Made by a program: the position numbers and the translations under genes | From: Erysipelotrichaceae bacterium NK3D112 | GTDB taxonomy: Bacteria > Bacillota_I > Bacilli_A > Erysipelotrichales > Erysipelotrichaceae | NCBI GenBank assembly: GCA_000701725.1 | Contig: JNJQ01000001.1 | Coordinates: 124,001 to 188,000 of the forward strand | Direction of reading: 5' to 3' | Length of the DNA: 64,000 nt | Notes under the pieces: model-generated | The model's database searches: none | What the model was told of the DNA's origin: nothing | The model's input: only the letters and a program-made list of their open reading frames with translations | Shown here: positions 52,848-61,078 of the stretch, piece after piece | How the letters are laid out: each line of letters begins with the position of its first letter | Numbering within the stretch: position 1 is the stretch's first letter

Positions 52848-53132
52848 ATGGCAGTTAAACTTCGTCTGAAGAGAATGGGTGCTAAGAAGGCTCCCAGATA
52901 TCGTATCGTAGCAATCGATGAGCGTGCACGCAGAGACGGCCGTGAGATCGAAACAATCGGCTGGATCAACCCGACAACTGAGCCGGAGACTGTTGAAGTC
53001 AATGCTGAAAAGGCACTTGCATGGCTCAACAACGGTGCACAGCCTTCCGATACTGTCCGCAACATTCTTTCCAAGAAGGGTGTTATGAAGCAGTATCACG
53101 ATGCAAAAGCAGCCGCTAAAAAGAAGGCGTAA
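52848..53132 (+). CDS. rpsP: 30S ribosomal protein bS16
   Basis: 94 residues from ATG 52848, after AAGGAGG. The start is [21 protein letters not shown], the standard bS16 N-terminus; [17 protein letters not shown] follows. It leads the rpsP-khpA-rimM-trmD cluster, which supports ribosome assembly and tRNA modification. Confidence 0.98.
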   Translation: MAVKLRLKRMGAKKAPRYRIVAIDERARRDGREIETIGWINPTTEPETVEVNAEKALAWLNNGAQPSDTVRNILSKKGVMKQYHDAKAAAKKKA

Positions 53133-53138
53133 GCTGTT

Positions 53139-53387
53139 ATGGCAGAGCTTGATAAGGTTCTTCTCAATCTTTGCAAGCCGATGGTTGAGAATAAGGACAA
53201 TCTTGATGTCCGCGTCATGCCCAGCCTGAATGAGCGAGAAGTAGTCCTTCACGTTTACGCGGATAACGATGACATCGCACGTCTGATCGGCAGAAAAGGC
53301 AGCATGGCTTCTGCGCTCCGCCAGGTCATGTCTGTGGCTTCCCATGCGGAAGACAAGAAGGTAACGATTAAATTCGAACAGATCTAG
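53139..53387 (+). CDS. khpA: KhpA-like KH-domain RNA-binding protein
   Basis: 82 residues with one KH domain (DDIARLIGRKGSMASALRQVM, the GxxG loop GRKG). KhpA binds small RNA and mRNA and affects cell division in Firmicutes. It follows rpsP by six bases, the conserved order (ylqC in Bacillus). Confidence 0.95.
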   Translation: MAELDKVLLNLCKPMVENKDNLDVRVMPSLNEREVVLHVYADNDDIARLIGRKGSMASALRQVMSVASHAEDKKVTIKFEQI

Positions 53388-53411
53388 GATGCGCACTGTG
53401 CATCCTTTTTC
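53386..53411 (+). terminator. hairpin between khpA and rimM
   Basis: GGATGC (53387-53392) and GCATCC (53400-53405) with TTTTT. It may partly end khpA transcripts. Confidence 0.7.
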
Positions 53412-53426
53412 TTAAAGGAGATAACT

Positions 53427-53936
53427 ATGGAATATATCTGCATCGGAAAGATCGTCAACACATTCGGAATCAAAGGAGAACTCAAAATCCAGAGCTATTC
53501 CGATTTTGACGCGCTGCGCTATAAGAAGGGAAACACGGTATATGTCCGCAAGGACGGAAAATACCTTCCTTTTCGTATCGCATCCTTCCGCAGTCACAAA
53601 GGATTCTCACTTGTCAGTTTTGCGGAACATCAGAATATCAATCTGGTGGAACAGTACAAGGAATGCGAGATCTTCATTGAGGAAAGCAGCCGCACAAAAC
53701 TGCCGGAAGGAGAATATTACCGCTCTGAACTCGAAGGTCTTTCGGTATATACCGAGGATCATGAGCTGATCGGCACGGTCAAAGCGGTCGAGGAGACCAA
53801 CGGGGCAAACAACTATCTGCGCATTGTGACAGCGGATGAGAAAGAGGTGCTGGTTCCGTATGTGAAAGCCTTCATCAGCAGCGTTGATCCTGAACAGAAG
53901 CAGATTATCATCCGCAGGGTGGAAGGGCTGTTATGA
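53427..53936 (+). CDS. rimM: ribosome maturation factor RimM
   Basis: 169 residues. The RimM barrel begins with CIGKIVNTFGIKGELKIQSYS and the PRC-barrel part ends with LVPYVKAFISSVDPEQKQI. It helps mature the 30S head by binding bS19. It overlaps trmD by ATGA. Confidence 0.96.
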   Translation: MEYICIGKIVNTFGIKGELKIQSYSDFDALRYKKGNTVYVRKDGKYLPFRIASFRSHKGFSLVSFAEHQNINLVEQYKECEIFIEESSRTKLPEGEYYRSELEGLSVYTEDHELIGTVKAVEETNGANNYLRIVTADEKEVLVPYVKAFISSVDPEQKQIIIRRVEGLL

Positions 53937-54646
53937 AGATCACCGTTCTGACACTCTTTCCGGAAATGTTCGAGAACTTTCTGAACACTTCGATTGTCGG
54001 CCGCTCATTACAGAGAGGACTGGCGGAAGTGGAATTCGTTCAGATCCGTGACTTCGCTCCAGGCAATTATAAACATGTCGATGACACGCCTTTTGGCGGC
54101 GGCAGCGGCATGGTCATGAAATGTCAGCCTGTGCTCGACGCTCTCAACAGCGTGAAAACGGAAAACTCCTATACGCTTCTGACAAGTCCGGCGGGCAAGC
54201 CTTACAACCAGCAGAAGGCCAGAGAGCTTTGCAAAAAGGATCATCTGATCATTCTGTGCGGACATTACGAGGGAATGGATGCGCGCATCAATGACCACGT
54301 GGATGAGCTTGTGTCGATCGGTGATTATGTGCTGACCGGGGGAGAGCTGGCCTCCATGGTGATCATCGACTCCGTCGTGCGTCTGCTCAAAGGCGCAATC
54401 CGTGATACCAGCACGGATGAGGAATCCCATGAAAACGGTCTGCTGGAGTATCCGCAATACACCCATCCGGCTGATTACAACGGCGAGAAGGTGCCTGAGG
54501 TACTGCTTTCGGGCAATCACGCGAAAATCCGCGAATGGCGTGTCATGCAGTCGCTGAAACTGACGAAAGAACTTCGTCCCGACCTTTATGAAAAACATGA
54601 ATTCACGGACGAGGAAAAGAAGATTCTGAAAAAGTATGATCTCTGA
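53933..54646 (+). CDS. trmD: tRNA (guanine-37-N1)-methyltransferase
   Basis: 237 residues. It starts MKITVLTLFPEMFENFLNTSI, has PFGGGSGMVMKCQPV and the SAM knot SIGDYVLTGGELAS. It methylates G37 next to the anticodon to prevent frameshifting. rplS normally follows it but here lies 6 kb away at 60667. Confidence 0.97.
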   Translation: MKITVLTLFPEMFENFLNTSIVGRSLQRGLAEVEFVQIRDFAPGNYKHVDDTPFGGGSGMVMKCQPVLDALNSVKTENSYTLLTSPAGKPYNQQKARELCKKDHLIILCGHYEGMDARINDHVDELVSIGDYVLTGGELASMVIIDSVVRLLKGAIRDTSTDEESHENGLLEYPQYTHPADYNGEKVPEVLLSGNHAKIREWRVMQSLKLTKELRPDLYEKHEFTDEEKKILKKYDL

Positions 54647-54673
54647 GAGCGTGTGATGCGGCACGCTCTTTTT
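54647..54673 (+). terminator. trmD terminator
   Basis: GAGCGTG (54647-54653) and CACGCTC (54662-54668), then a T-run. Confidence 0.85.
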
Positions 54674-54737
54674 TGGTGCCCGGTGCGTGAAGTGCAGTAT
54701 AATGAATATGTTGATATTTCATCAACAGGAGGTATTT

Positions 54738-55919
54738 ATGAGTACTGGCGAAAAAGTGAAACTCAAATGGTTCCGCCTGATCCAGATCGTCATTCTGCCG
54801 GTCATGATCCTTTACGGAATCTATATGCTGATATCATATTTCACCGATCTTTTCGGCTTCAGTCTTTCCTGGACCGATCATTCCCTGAGAGAACTGATTG
54901 AATTCGGCGGGGCGGATATTTTCCATCTCGGCGCATTCTTTTGGCCTGTTATCGGCCTGCTCGCACAGAGGATTCTCATGCTCGTCCTGTCTGTTTACGC
55001 ATGGATCGGCTCCTTCCGTTTCAGAAAGTACAGCGCGCGCTGCTGGCTGGCCATTACCGTGCTGGGCCTGCTCAGCACATGCGTTATCATCTGGGCAATC
55101 TGGGAATTCGGCCTTAACAGAGGCGGTATCATCCAGATGGCACAGTATATCTCGGCGCAGACCGGCCGCACCATCACCGTCAGCTCCTCAATGGTCACCG
55201 CACTGAGGATTATGCTGATTATTATGGGTGTCATTGCATTGCTTTATACAATTGCCAACTTTATCTATTTCCGCAAGAGAAGACACCTGTTCACAGACAG
55301 CGAAGATTATCAGGAACCGTATGAGGATGATGGATATGAGCCTGTTGTGCCTGCCGCACCGGTCATTGAAGCAGCGGAACCTGTGATTGAACCCGCTGTC
55401 AATGAAGAGCCTGAACCGGTAATTGAACCTGCCGTCAGTGCAGAAGCTGAACCTGTGTCAGTGACTGAAGCTGAGCCTGTGATTGAACCTGTTCAGACAC
55501 CTGAACCGGAACCGGCTGTCATTAACGAGCCTTCGGTCAATGAGAAAGCGGACAATACAACAGAAGCACCAGAGGGCAATGATGAGCTTGATCAGCTGCT
55601 CAAAGACACAGAGGATTCCATGAATCAGATTGGAAAAACCGCAGAGCAGACATCAGACGAACAGCCCGGGGAAGCTGTGGAAATCATTCCTGATGTTCCT
55701 GAGGAGGAACCGGAAGAGGAAATACCGTTCATCAGATCCAACCCGCTTGCATATGATGAGGAAGAGGAGGATCCTTCCATGGCTGAGACCCAGATCCTTG
55801 AACCTGTTGATGAGACGCAAGTGAAAAAGGAAGAGATCAATTTCTGCCCCGATTGCGGTAAGCGAATCCCAGATCCGGAAATGCGCTTCTGCATCTATTG
55901 CGGAAGAAAAATCCGTTAA
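54738..55919 (+). CDS. membrane protein with acidic repeat linker and zinc ribbon
   Basis: 393 residues from ATG 54738, after AGGAGGT. Four N-terminal helices (residues about 10-180) are followed by a cytoplasmic stretch rich in Glu, Pro and Val with repeated EPVIEPA-like units (three or more copies, about 55378-55500). It ends with a zinc ribbon, CPDC...CIYCG. No known family is evident. The architecture suggests a membrane sensor or scaffold. Single-gene unit. Confidence 0.75.
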   Translation: MSTGEKVKLKWFRLIQIVILPVMILYGIYMLISYFTDLFGFSLSWTDHSLRELIEFGGADIFHLGAFFWPVIGLLAQRILMLVLSVYAWIGSFRFRKYSARCWLAITVLGLLSTCVIIWAIWEFGLNRGGIIQMAQYISAQTGRTITVSSSMVTALRIMLIIMGVIALLYTIANFIYFRKRRHLFTDSEDYQEPYEDDGYEPVVPAAPVIEAAEPVIEPAVNEEPEPVIEPAVSAEAEPVSVTEAEPVIEPVQTPEPEPAVINEPSVNEKADNTTEAPEGNDELDQLLKDTEDSMNQIGKTAEQTSDEQPGEAVEIIPDVPEEEPEEEIPFIRSNPLAYDEEEEDPSMAETQILEPVDETQVKKEEINFCPDCGKRIPDPEMRFCIYCGRKIR

Positions 55920-55954
55920 CAATGAAAAAAGCAGTTCTTCGCGGCTGCTTTTTG

Positions 55955-56461
55955 TTATGCCTTGTCCGAAAGGCTTTCAAACCATCTTTCCAGATACATT
56001 TTGTGGGCGATGGCAATGACGATATTGTGAATCATCTTGTCACGCTCATCATCGGTCGAAGGGGATTGATATCCGCGGTTGACACTCAGTGAATTGAGCA
56101 CATCGCATAAGGAATCGCGGTATGCGCTATAGGGTTTCTGCAATGAATCGCTCTCACCTCTGAGCTCACTCAGCATCATCCGCACATGATCGATGGAAAT
56201 GACTGTTTTGCTCAATACAATCATAATCAGTGCGGCGATCTGATCGCGGGTATATGTTTTTTTGTTGACCCTGTCGATCAGCTTCTGCTTGGCATAGTTG
56301 GAAATCATGGAAGGGGTGACCTGCATTTCCGGGAAGTCCCCGAGGAAACTGTTGATGAATCTCGCCACCTGATCCAGATACAGGCCGACATCGGGAATCT
56401 GATCATAATCCGGCATGGCGAAGTTTTTCAATGCGTCATTTGTCTGTTTGTTCTCACTCAT
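55955..56461 (-). CDS. DUF1836 protein, MerR-like helix-turn-helix
   Basis: 168 residues. The DUF1836 pattern includes LDQVARFINSFLGDFPEMQVTPSMISNYAKQKLI, a helix-turn-helix resembling MerR-type proteins, and KTYTRDQIAALIMI. It is probably a transcription factor of unknown target. Minus-strand extended -10 TGTTAAAAT (56468-56476) is 6 nt from the start and no Shine-Dalgarno is present, so the message is probably leaderless. Confidence 0.85.
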   Translation of the reverse strand: MSENKQTNDALKNFAMPDYDQIPDVGLYLDQVARFINSFLGDFPEMQVTPSMISNYAKQKLIDRVNKKTYTRDQIAALIMIVLSKTVISIDHVRMMLSELRGESDSLQKPYSAYRDSLCDVLNSLSVNRGYQSPSTDDERDKMIHNIVIAIAHKMYLERWFESLSDKA

Positions 56462-56514
56462 GATTTTATTTTAACAGAGTCTCGGATATCTTCAATATCT
56501 TATACTCACAACCG

Positions 56515-56574
56515 TTGACAGGTTATTCAAAAACCGATAGTATGATTGTGTAATCGGTTAATGAAAAACCGATT
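56515..56574 (+). promoter_or_regulatory. promoter with repeated ACCGAT elements upstream of the hemolysin III gene
   Basis: TTGACA (56515-56520), 17-bp spacer, TAGTAT. An AACCGAT element occurs twice, and its inverse ATCGGTT once. TAATCGGTT and AACCGATTA form a perfect 9-bp dyad just downstream of the promoter, around 56550-56574. Confidence 0.55.
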
Positions 56575-56602
56575 AAGAGATAACGATAATACGGAGGTGG
56601 AC

Positions 56603-57316
56603 ATGACAACACTTGATAGAAAAAATGCTGTATATCTGTCTGATGAGCCTGTCTTCAGTTTCCGGCTCAAGGATAAATGGAGCGCTTTGACACATCTGGG
56701 AGGATTTATCGCAGGCATCATCCTGATGCCCGTGCTGCTGATCAGGGCATCCGTAAGGGGAGCGGATATGATCTCTCTTTCCGCTTATTCCGTCTTCATG
56801 CTCAGCATGATCCTCTTATATGGCGCAAGCTTTTCTTACCATGCCTTCAATATTTCCGAAAAGGCAAATATGATTCTTAAGAAAACCGATCACATGAGCA
56901 TCTTCATCCTGATTGCCGGCAGCTATACGCCGATCTGCCTGATCGCATTGCGCAATACCATCGGACCGGTACTGCTGGCGGTGATCTGGGCATGCGCGCT
57001 TGCAGGCATGATCTTCAAATTCTTCTGGGTGGGATGTCCCAAATGGGTGTCCAGCGTGATTTATACGGCCATGGGGTGGCTATGCATCTTCTGTCTGCCC
57101 GCAATCACGAATGCTGCCGGACTTCCTGCGGTGTTATGGCTGGCCGCAGGCGGAGTCCTTTATTCCATAGGGGCGGTATTCTATGCGGTCAAACCGAAGT
57201 TCATCACCAGCCGGGAATTCGGCTGCCATGAGATCTTCCATTGCTTTGTGCTGGCCGGCACATTCTGCCATCTGGTGGTCAATCTGCATTATCTGTGCGC
57301 CATTTCATTGATTTAA
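56603..57316 (+). CDS. hemolysin III/PAQR-family membrane protein
   Basis: 237 residues from ATG 56603, after GGAGGTGG; an in-frame ATG at 56546 lies in the repeat region without a ribosome site. Seven membrane helices, with LTHLGGFIAGI, SYHAFNISEK, DHMSIFILIAGSYTP and EIFHCFVLAGTFCHLV. These carry the conserved Ser, His, Asp and His residues of the hydrolase-like PAQR/HlyIII fold. It is a membrane protein whose role outside hemolysis is unknown. Confidence 0.92.
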   Translation: MTTLDRKNAVYLSDEPVFSFRLKDKWSALTHLGGFIAGIILMPVLLIRASVRGADMISLSAYSVFMLSMILLYGASFSYHAFNISEKANMILKKTDHMSIFILIAGSYTPICLIALRNTIGPVLLAVIWACALAGMIFKFFWVGCPKWVSSVIYTAMGWLCIFCLPAITNAAGLPAVLWLAAGGVLYSIGAVFYAVKPKFITSREFGCHEIFHCFVLAGTFCHLVVNLHYLCAISLI

Positions 57317-57358
57317 AAGAATGGCGGGCGTAGAATACCTCAATATGAGGTGAACCAC

Positions 57359-58075
57359 ATGATCGCAACCGGAACACTGATCAATACTGCCGCCATCATC
57401 GCAGGCGGCCTGCTCGGAATGCTTGCGGGCAATCTTCTCAAAGAGAACTACCGTGATATCCTCAACAAAGCCAACGGGGTTGCCGTATTGTTTGTCGGCA
57501 TCAGCGGGGCGATTGAGAATATGCTGCATATCGAAGGAAACACCGTTTCCATGGACGGGGCCATGATGATGATCATCACCCTGGCACTCGGTTCACTGAT
57601 CGGTGAATTCCTTGACATCGACGGGCACTTCATCCGCTTTGGCGAATGGCTTAAAAGAAAGACGGGCAACGCGAAGGATCAGACTTTCGTGAATGCGTTT
57701 GTGACAGCTTCATTGACCGTATGCATCGGGGCAATGGCGATTGTCGGCTCCATCCAGGACGGATTAAACGGCAATTATGAGATCCTTGCCATGAAGGCGG
57801 TGCTTGACTTCACAATCATCATGGTGATGAGCGCATCCATCGGCAAAGGCGCCGTCTTCTCGGCAATTCCGGTATTCGTTCTGCAGGGCTCGGTCACACT
57901 GCTTGCCAGACTGGCTTCGCAGCTGATGACACCGGCAACGATCACGAATCTTTCAATCGTCGGAAGCGTACTGATCTTCTGTGTCGGCGTGAATCTGCTT
58001 TTCGGCAGACAGTTCAAGGTGGCGAATATGCTGCCAAGCGTCATCCTGGCTGCCTTATGGGCATTCCTTTTCTGA
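57359..58075 (+). CDS. DUF554 membrane protein
   Basis: 238 residues from ATG 57359, chosen because GAGGTGA precedes it; a GTG three codons upstream is possible. Six to seven helices with MIATGTLINTAAIIAGGLLG, typical of DUF554 (YdfK-type). Function unknown. It follows the hemolysin III gene by 42 bases. Confidence 0.9.
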   Translation: MIATGTLINTAAIIAGGLLGMLAGNLLKENYRDILNKANGVAVLFVGISGAIENMLHIEGNTVSMDGAMMMIITLALGSLIGEFLDIDGHFIRFGEWLKRKTGNAKDQTFVNAFVTASLTVCIGAMAIVGSIQDGLNGNYEILAMKAVLDFTIIMVMSASIGKGAVFSAIPVFVLQGSVTLLARLASQLMTPATITNLSIVGSVLIFCVGVNLLFGRQFKVANMLPSVILAALWAFLF

Positions 58076-58085
58076 AATACATGCG

Positions 58086-58113
58086 GTTGTGCACTGCGGT
58101 GCACAGCCTTTTT
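58086..58113 (+). terminator. terminator of the DUF554 gene
   Basis: TGTGCAC (58088-58094), TGCG, GTGCACA (58099-58105) with a T-run. Confidence 0.85.
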
Positions 58114-58151
58114 ATATGCATGATTTATGATCTTTCACGGAGGTGAGAAGG

Positions 58152-58406
58152 ATGAACAAGGAACTCATGAGACACGCGATGATTGATTATGCGCGGGAAT
58201 GCTGCAGAAGAGAGGACAACCGCTACACACCCGAACAGTGGGTCAGCGTCATGAACAGCTATGCCCGCCATCATGATGTCGAGCTTTGCGCTGAAAAGGC
58301 TGAAATTACACCGCTTGAGGCAGCGCTGCTGTACTGCCGCTTCTCCATTGTGCTTTCCGAGAAGGCACTCAGCACATCCAGACAGAGTCATTCTTATGTG
58401 TGCTGA
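58152..58406 (+). CDS. small hypothetical protein
   Basis: 84 residues from ATG 58152, after the strong ACGGAGGTGA site. It is mainly helical and charged (MNKELMRHAMIDYARECC), with three Cys but no paired motif. No family recognised. Its ideal ribosome site supports that it is real. Confidence 0.65.
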   Translation: MNKELMRHAMIDYARECCRREDNRYTPEQWVSVMNSYARHHDVELCAEKAEITPLEAALLYCRFSIVLSEKALSTSRQSHSYVC

Positions 58407-58510
58407 TCCAGCATGAATTCATGCATACCGCGGTCCCGCTTAGCGCTTGAAAATATTTTCAGAAGTGTCATACTTTTCTTATAGAAACGCCACAGATTAA
58501 GAGGATCATT

Positions 58511-59842
58511 ATGAGAACAGTTGACCTGATTGAAAAGAAAGCCTCGGGCTTTGCACTGAATGAGGATGAAATCCGTTTTCTGATTGACGGATATGTGAAA
58601 GGCGACATTCCGGATTATCAGATGAGCGCCTTTATGATGGCAGTCAGACTGAAGGGAATGACCCCGCAGGAGACCGCATCATTGACTTTGACCATGATGC
58701 ACAGCGGAGAAGTCGCAGACCTTTCCGGTCTCAAAGGCATCAAGCTGGACAAGCACAGCACAGGCGGCGTCGGTGACACCACAACACTGGCGGTCGCACC
58801 GCTGGTTGCGGCGTGCGGCGGCACGGTTGCCAAAATGAGCGGAAGGGGACTTGGCCATACCGGCGGAACCCTCGACAAACTCGAATCGATTCCGGGCACA
58901 TCGGTTGAAATCCCGATGGACCGCTTCATTGACATCGTGCGTGAAAACGGCGTGGCGGTGATCGGCCAGACGCAGAATCTTGTGCCTGCCGACAAGATGA
59001 TGTACGCCCTTCGCGATGTCACCGCAACTGTACGTTCGATTCCGTTAATCGCCAGCTCGATCATGTCCAAAAAACTCGCGTCCGGCGCGGATGCGATTGT
59101 GCTGGATGTCAAGACCGGCTCAGGCGCCTTCATGCGCTCCAAGGAGGAAGCCTTTGAGCTTGCCCGTCTGATGGTCAAGATCGGCTCCTTGATGGGCCGC
59201 AAAGTCGCAGCGCTGATTACCGATATGAACCAGCCGCTTGGCATGGCGGTTGGCAATGCGCTGGAAGTCAAGGAGGCAATTGAGCTGCTCAGCGGCAAGA
59301 TCAATCCTTCCGATCCGCTTTATGAGGTATGCATGCTGCTGGGCGTGCAGCTGCTGAAGATGGCAGGACTTGCCGACAGTGACAGCGATGCCCGCAGTTC
59401 TTTGAGAGCCGCGATCGATTCCGGCGAAGGTCTCAGACGTCTGCAGAGGATGATCGAGCTTCAGGGCGGGGATGCCTCTTATGTGAGTCTTGATAAAATC
59501 GATGAGCTGCTCAATGTGAAAAAGAAGATCGATATCCGCAGCACGAAGGAAGGATATATCTCAGTCATCCAGGCAGAGAAGATCGGCACCGCTGCCCAGA
59601 TGCTTGGCGCAGGCAGGGAAACCAAAGCGGATACGATTGATCCGTCCGTCGGTCTTGTCATGAAGGTCAGATGCGGTGATCACATCGGTTTTGATGAGCC
59701 GCTGGCTACATTCTATGTCAATGATGAAACAAGACTGGAAGAAGCCGTGAAGCTGTTCAGGGAAGCGATTGTTATTTCTGATCAGAAACCGGAAAGAGTT
59801 CCGATGGTCTATGCGGTCATCACGGAAAACGACACTTTATGA
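58511..59842 (+). CDS. pdp: pyrimidine-nucleoside phosphorylase
   Basis: 443 residues. The thymidine/pyrimidine phosphorylase signature is KMSGRGLGHTGGTLDKLESIPG, with KHSTGGVGD and SSIMSKKLASGAD around the active site. It splits pyrimidine nucleosides with phosphate for salvage. It overlaps the next gene by ATGA. The frame begins at the ATG after AGAGGAT. Confidence 0.95.
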   Translation: MRTVDLIEKKASGFALNEDEIRFLIDGYVKGDIPDYQMSAFMMAVRLKGMTPQETASLTLTMMHSGEVADLSGLKGIKLDKHSTGGVGDTTTLAVAPLVAACGGTVAKMSGRGLGHTGGTLDKLESIPGTSVEIPMDRFIDIVRENGVAVIGQTQNLVPADKMMYALRDVTATVRSIPLIASSIMSKKLASGADAIVLDVKTGSGAFMRSKEEAFELARLMVKIGSLMGRKVAALITDMNQPLGMAVGNALEVKEAIELLSGKINPSDPLYEVCMLLGVQLLKMAGLADSDSDARSSLRAAIDSGEGLRRLQRMIELQGGDASYVSLDKIDELLNVKKKIDIRSTKEGYISVIQAEKIGTAAQMLGAGRETKADTIDPSVGLVMKVRCGDHIGFDEPLATFYVNDETRLEEAVKLFREAIVISDQKPERVPMVYAVITENDTL

Positions 59843-60543
59843 GAGAAGAGCGCATTGAGATACTCCATCTGCTTGCCGGTGCCAAGAAGGCGCGCGGAAC
59901 CGCCGTTGTGATCGATGTGTTCAGGGCATTTTCACTGGAATGCCGCGCTTATCACGCAGGTGTGAAAACAATCATTCCGGTGGCGGGTGTTGATGAAGCA
60001 TTCGCGCTTCGTGAAAAGCATCCGGACTGGCTGATCGCAGGCGAGCGCAACGGAGCGAAGATTGAAGGCTTTGATTACGGCAATGCGCCAAGTGAATTCG
60101 AAAACATCCGTCTTGACGGAAAGACTCTGGTCCATACAACCAGTGCCGGTGTGCAGGGATTGAATGCAGTCAAAGATGCGGATGAAATCCTGACCGGCTC
60201 CCTCAACAACGCCAAAGCGATTGCCAAATACATTGAACAAAAGAATCCTGAACATGTGAGCCTGGTGGCGATGGGCTGGAACGGCGTCCGCGATACCGAA
60301 GAGGATGTGCTTTGCGCGGAATATATCAGATCGCTTCTGATTGGAAAGCCGCTCGAAAACATCCGGCAGCTCGCCGATGATCTGCGCTATACCGAGGGAA
60401 AGAAATTCTTTGATCCCGCTCAGAATCATATTTTCCCGCGCCGCGACTTTGATCTCTGCACGGAAACAGACTGTTTCAGCGGAGTAATCCGTGTATCCCG
60501 CAGCGAGGCGGGTCTCAGCACGGAATGGATCGAAGTTCTCTGA
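59839..60543 (+). CDS. 2-phosphosulfolactate phosphatase-like (ComB family)
   Basis: 234 residues. Family features include AVVIDVFRAFSLECRAYHAGV at the N-terminus, LIAGERNGAKIEGFDYGNAPSEF, LVHTTSAGVQGL and EDVLCAEYI. ComB removes phosphate from phosphosulfolactate in coenzyme M synthesis in methanogens; in bacteria such homologues are linked to sulfonate metabolism and the true substrate is uncertain. It is coupled to the nucleoside phosphorylase. Confidence 0.88.
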   Translation: MREERIEILHLLAGAKKARGTAVVIDVFRAFSLECRAYHAGVKTIIPVAGVDEAFALREKHPDWLIAGERNGAKIEGFDYGNAPSEFENIRLDGKTLVHTTSAGVQGLNAVKDADEILTGSLNNAKAIAKYIEQKNPEHVSLVAMGWNGVRDTEEDVLCAEYIRSLLIGKPLENIRQLADDLRYTEGKKFFDPAQNHIFPRRDFDLCTETDCFSGVIRVSRSEAGLSTEWIEVL

Positions 60544-60666
60544 TTTAAACCTTGCATGAAAATTCATCTTTGTGTTATTATATCGAGGCGCATGTGCGCA
60601 TCGCTGTTCCGCTGGCCGGTTCTGAGACTAAGAGCAGTTGATCAATCGTTATAAGGAGAAGAGAAG
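60544..60666 (+). promoter_or_regulatory. leader of rplS with structured RNA
   Basis: A TATTATATCG-type -10 (about 60576-60584) is followed by GCGCATGTGCGC and other short self-complementary segments, then AAGGAGA. Firmicutes rplS often carries an L19 autoregulatory leader; this fits the position, but I cannot confirm the motif by eye. Confidence 0.35.
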
Positions 60667-61017
60667 ATGGATTTAGGATTAGTAAACAGAATTACAAAAG
60701 AACAGATGAGAAATGACATTCCTCAGTTCAAAGCAGGTGACACCCTCAAGGTTTATGTAAGAATCAGAGAAGGTGAAAAGTCCCGTATTCAGGTTTACGA
60801 AGGCGTCTGTGTCGACCGTTCCAACGGCGGCATCGGTGCAAGCTTCACAGTACGTAAGATTTCCAGCGGCGTTGGTGTTCAGAGAACATTCCCGGTACAC
60901 AGCCCGATCATCGAAAAGATCGAAGTTGTCAGACGAGGCAGAGTCAGAAGAGCGAAGCTCTCCTACCTCAAGGGACTGTCCGCAAAGAACGCACGTATCA
61001 AGGAAGATCGTCGATAA
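60667..61017 (+). CDS. rplS: 50S ribosomal protein bL19
   Basis: 116 residues. Segments typical of bL19 are [54 protein letters not shown] and [18 protein letters not shown]. It sits 6 kb from trmD, which usually neighbours it. Confidence 0.97.
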   Translation: MDLGLVNRITKEQMRNDIPQFKAGDTLKVYVRIREGEKSRIQVYEGVCVDRSNGGIGASFTVRKISSGVGVQRTFPVHSPIIEKIEVVRRGRVRRAKLSYLKGLSAKNARIKEDRR

Positions 61018-61027
61018 GAAGCTGGAA

Positions 61028-61056
61028 AAGAAGGTACGTATGTGCCTTCTTTTTGT
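61028..61056 (+). terminator. rplS terminator
   Basis: AGAAGGTAC and GTGCCTTCT (61030-61051) pair around GTAT, then TTTTT. Confidence 0.8.
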
Positions 61057-61078
61057 TAACAGGAAAGGAAGAACCCAC

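Noticed and set aside
60773-61078. Longer N-terminus of TldD in the same open frame
   Set aside because: It overlaps rplS completely; a ribosome site precedes the ATG at 61079.
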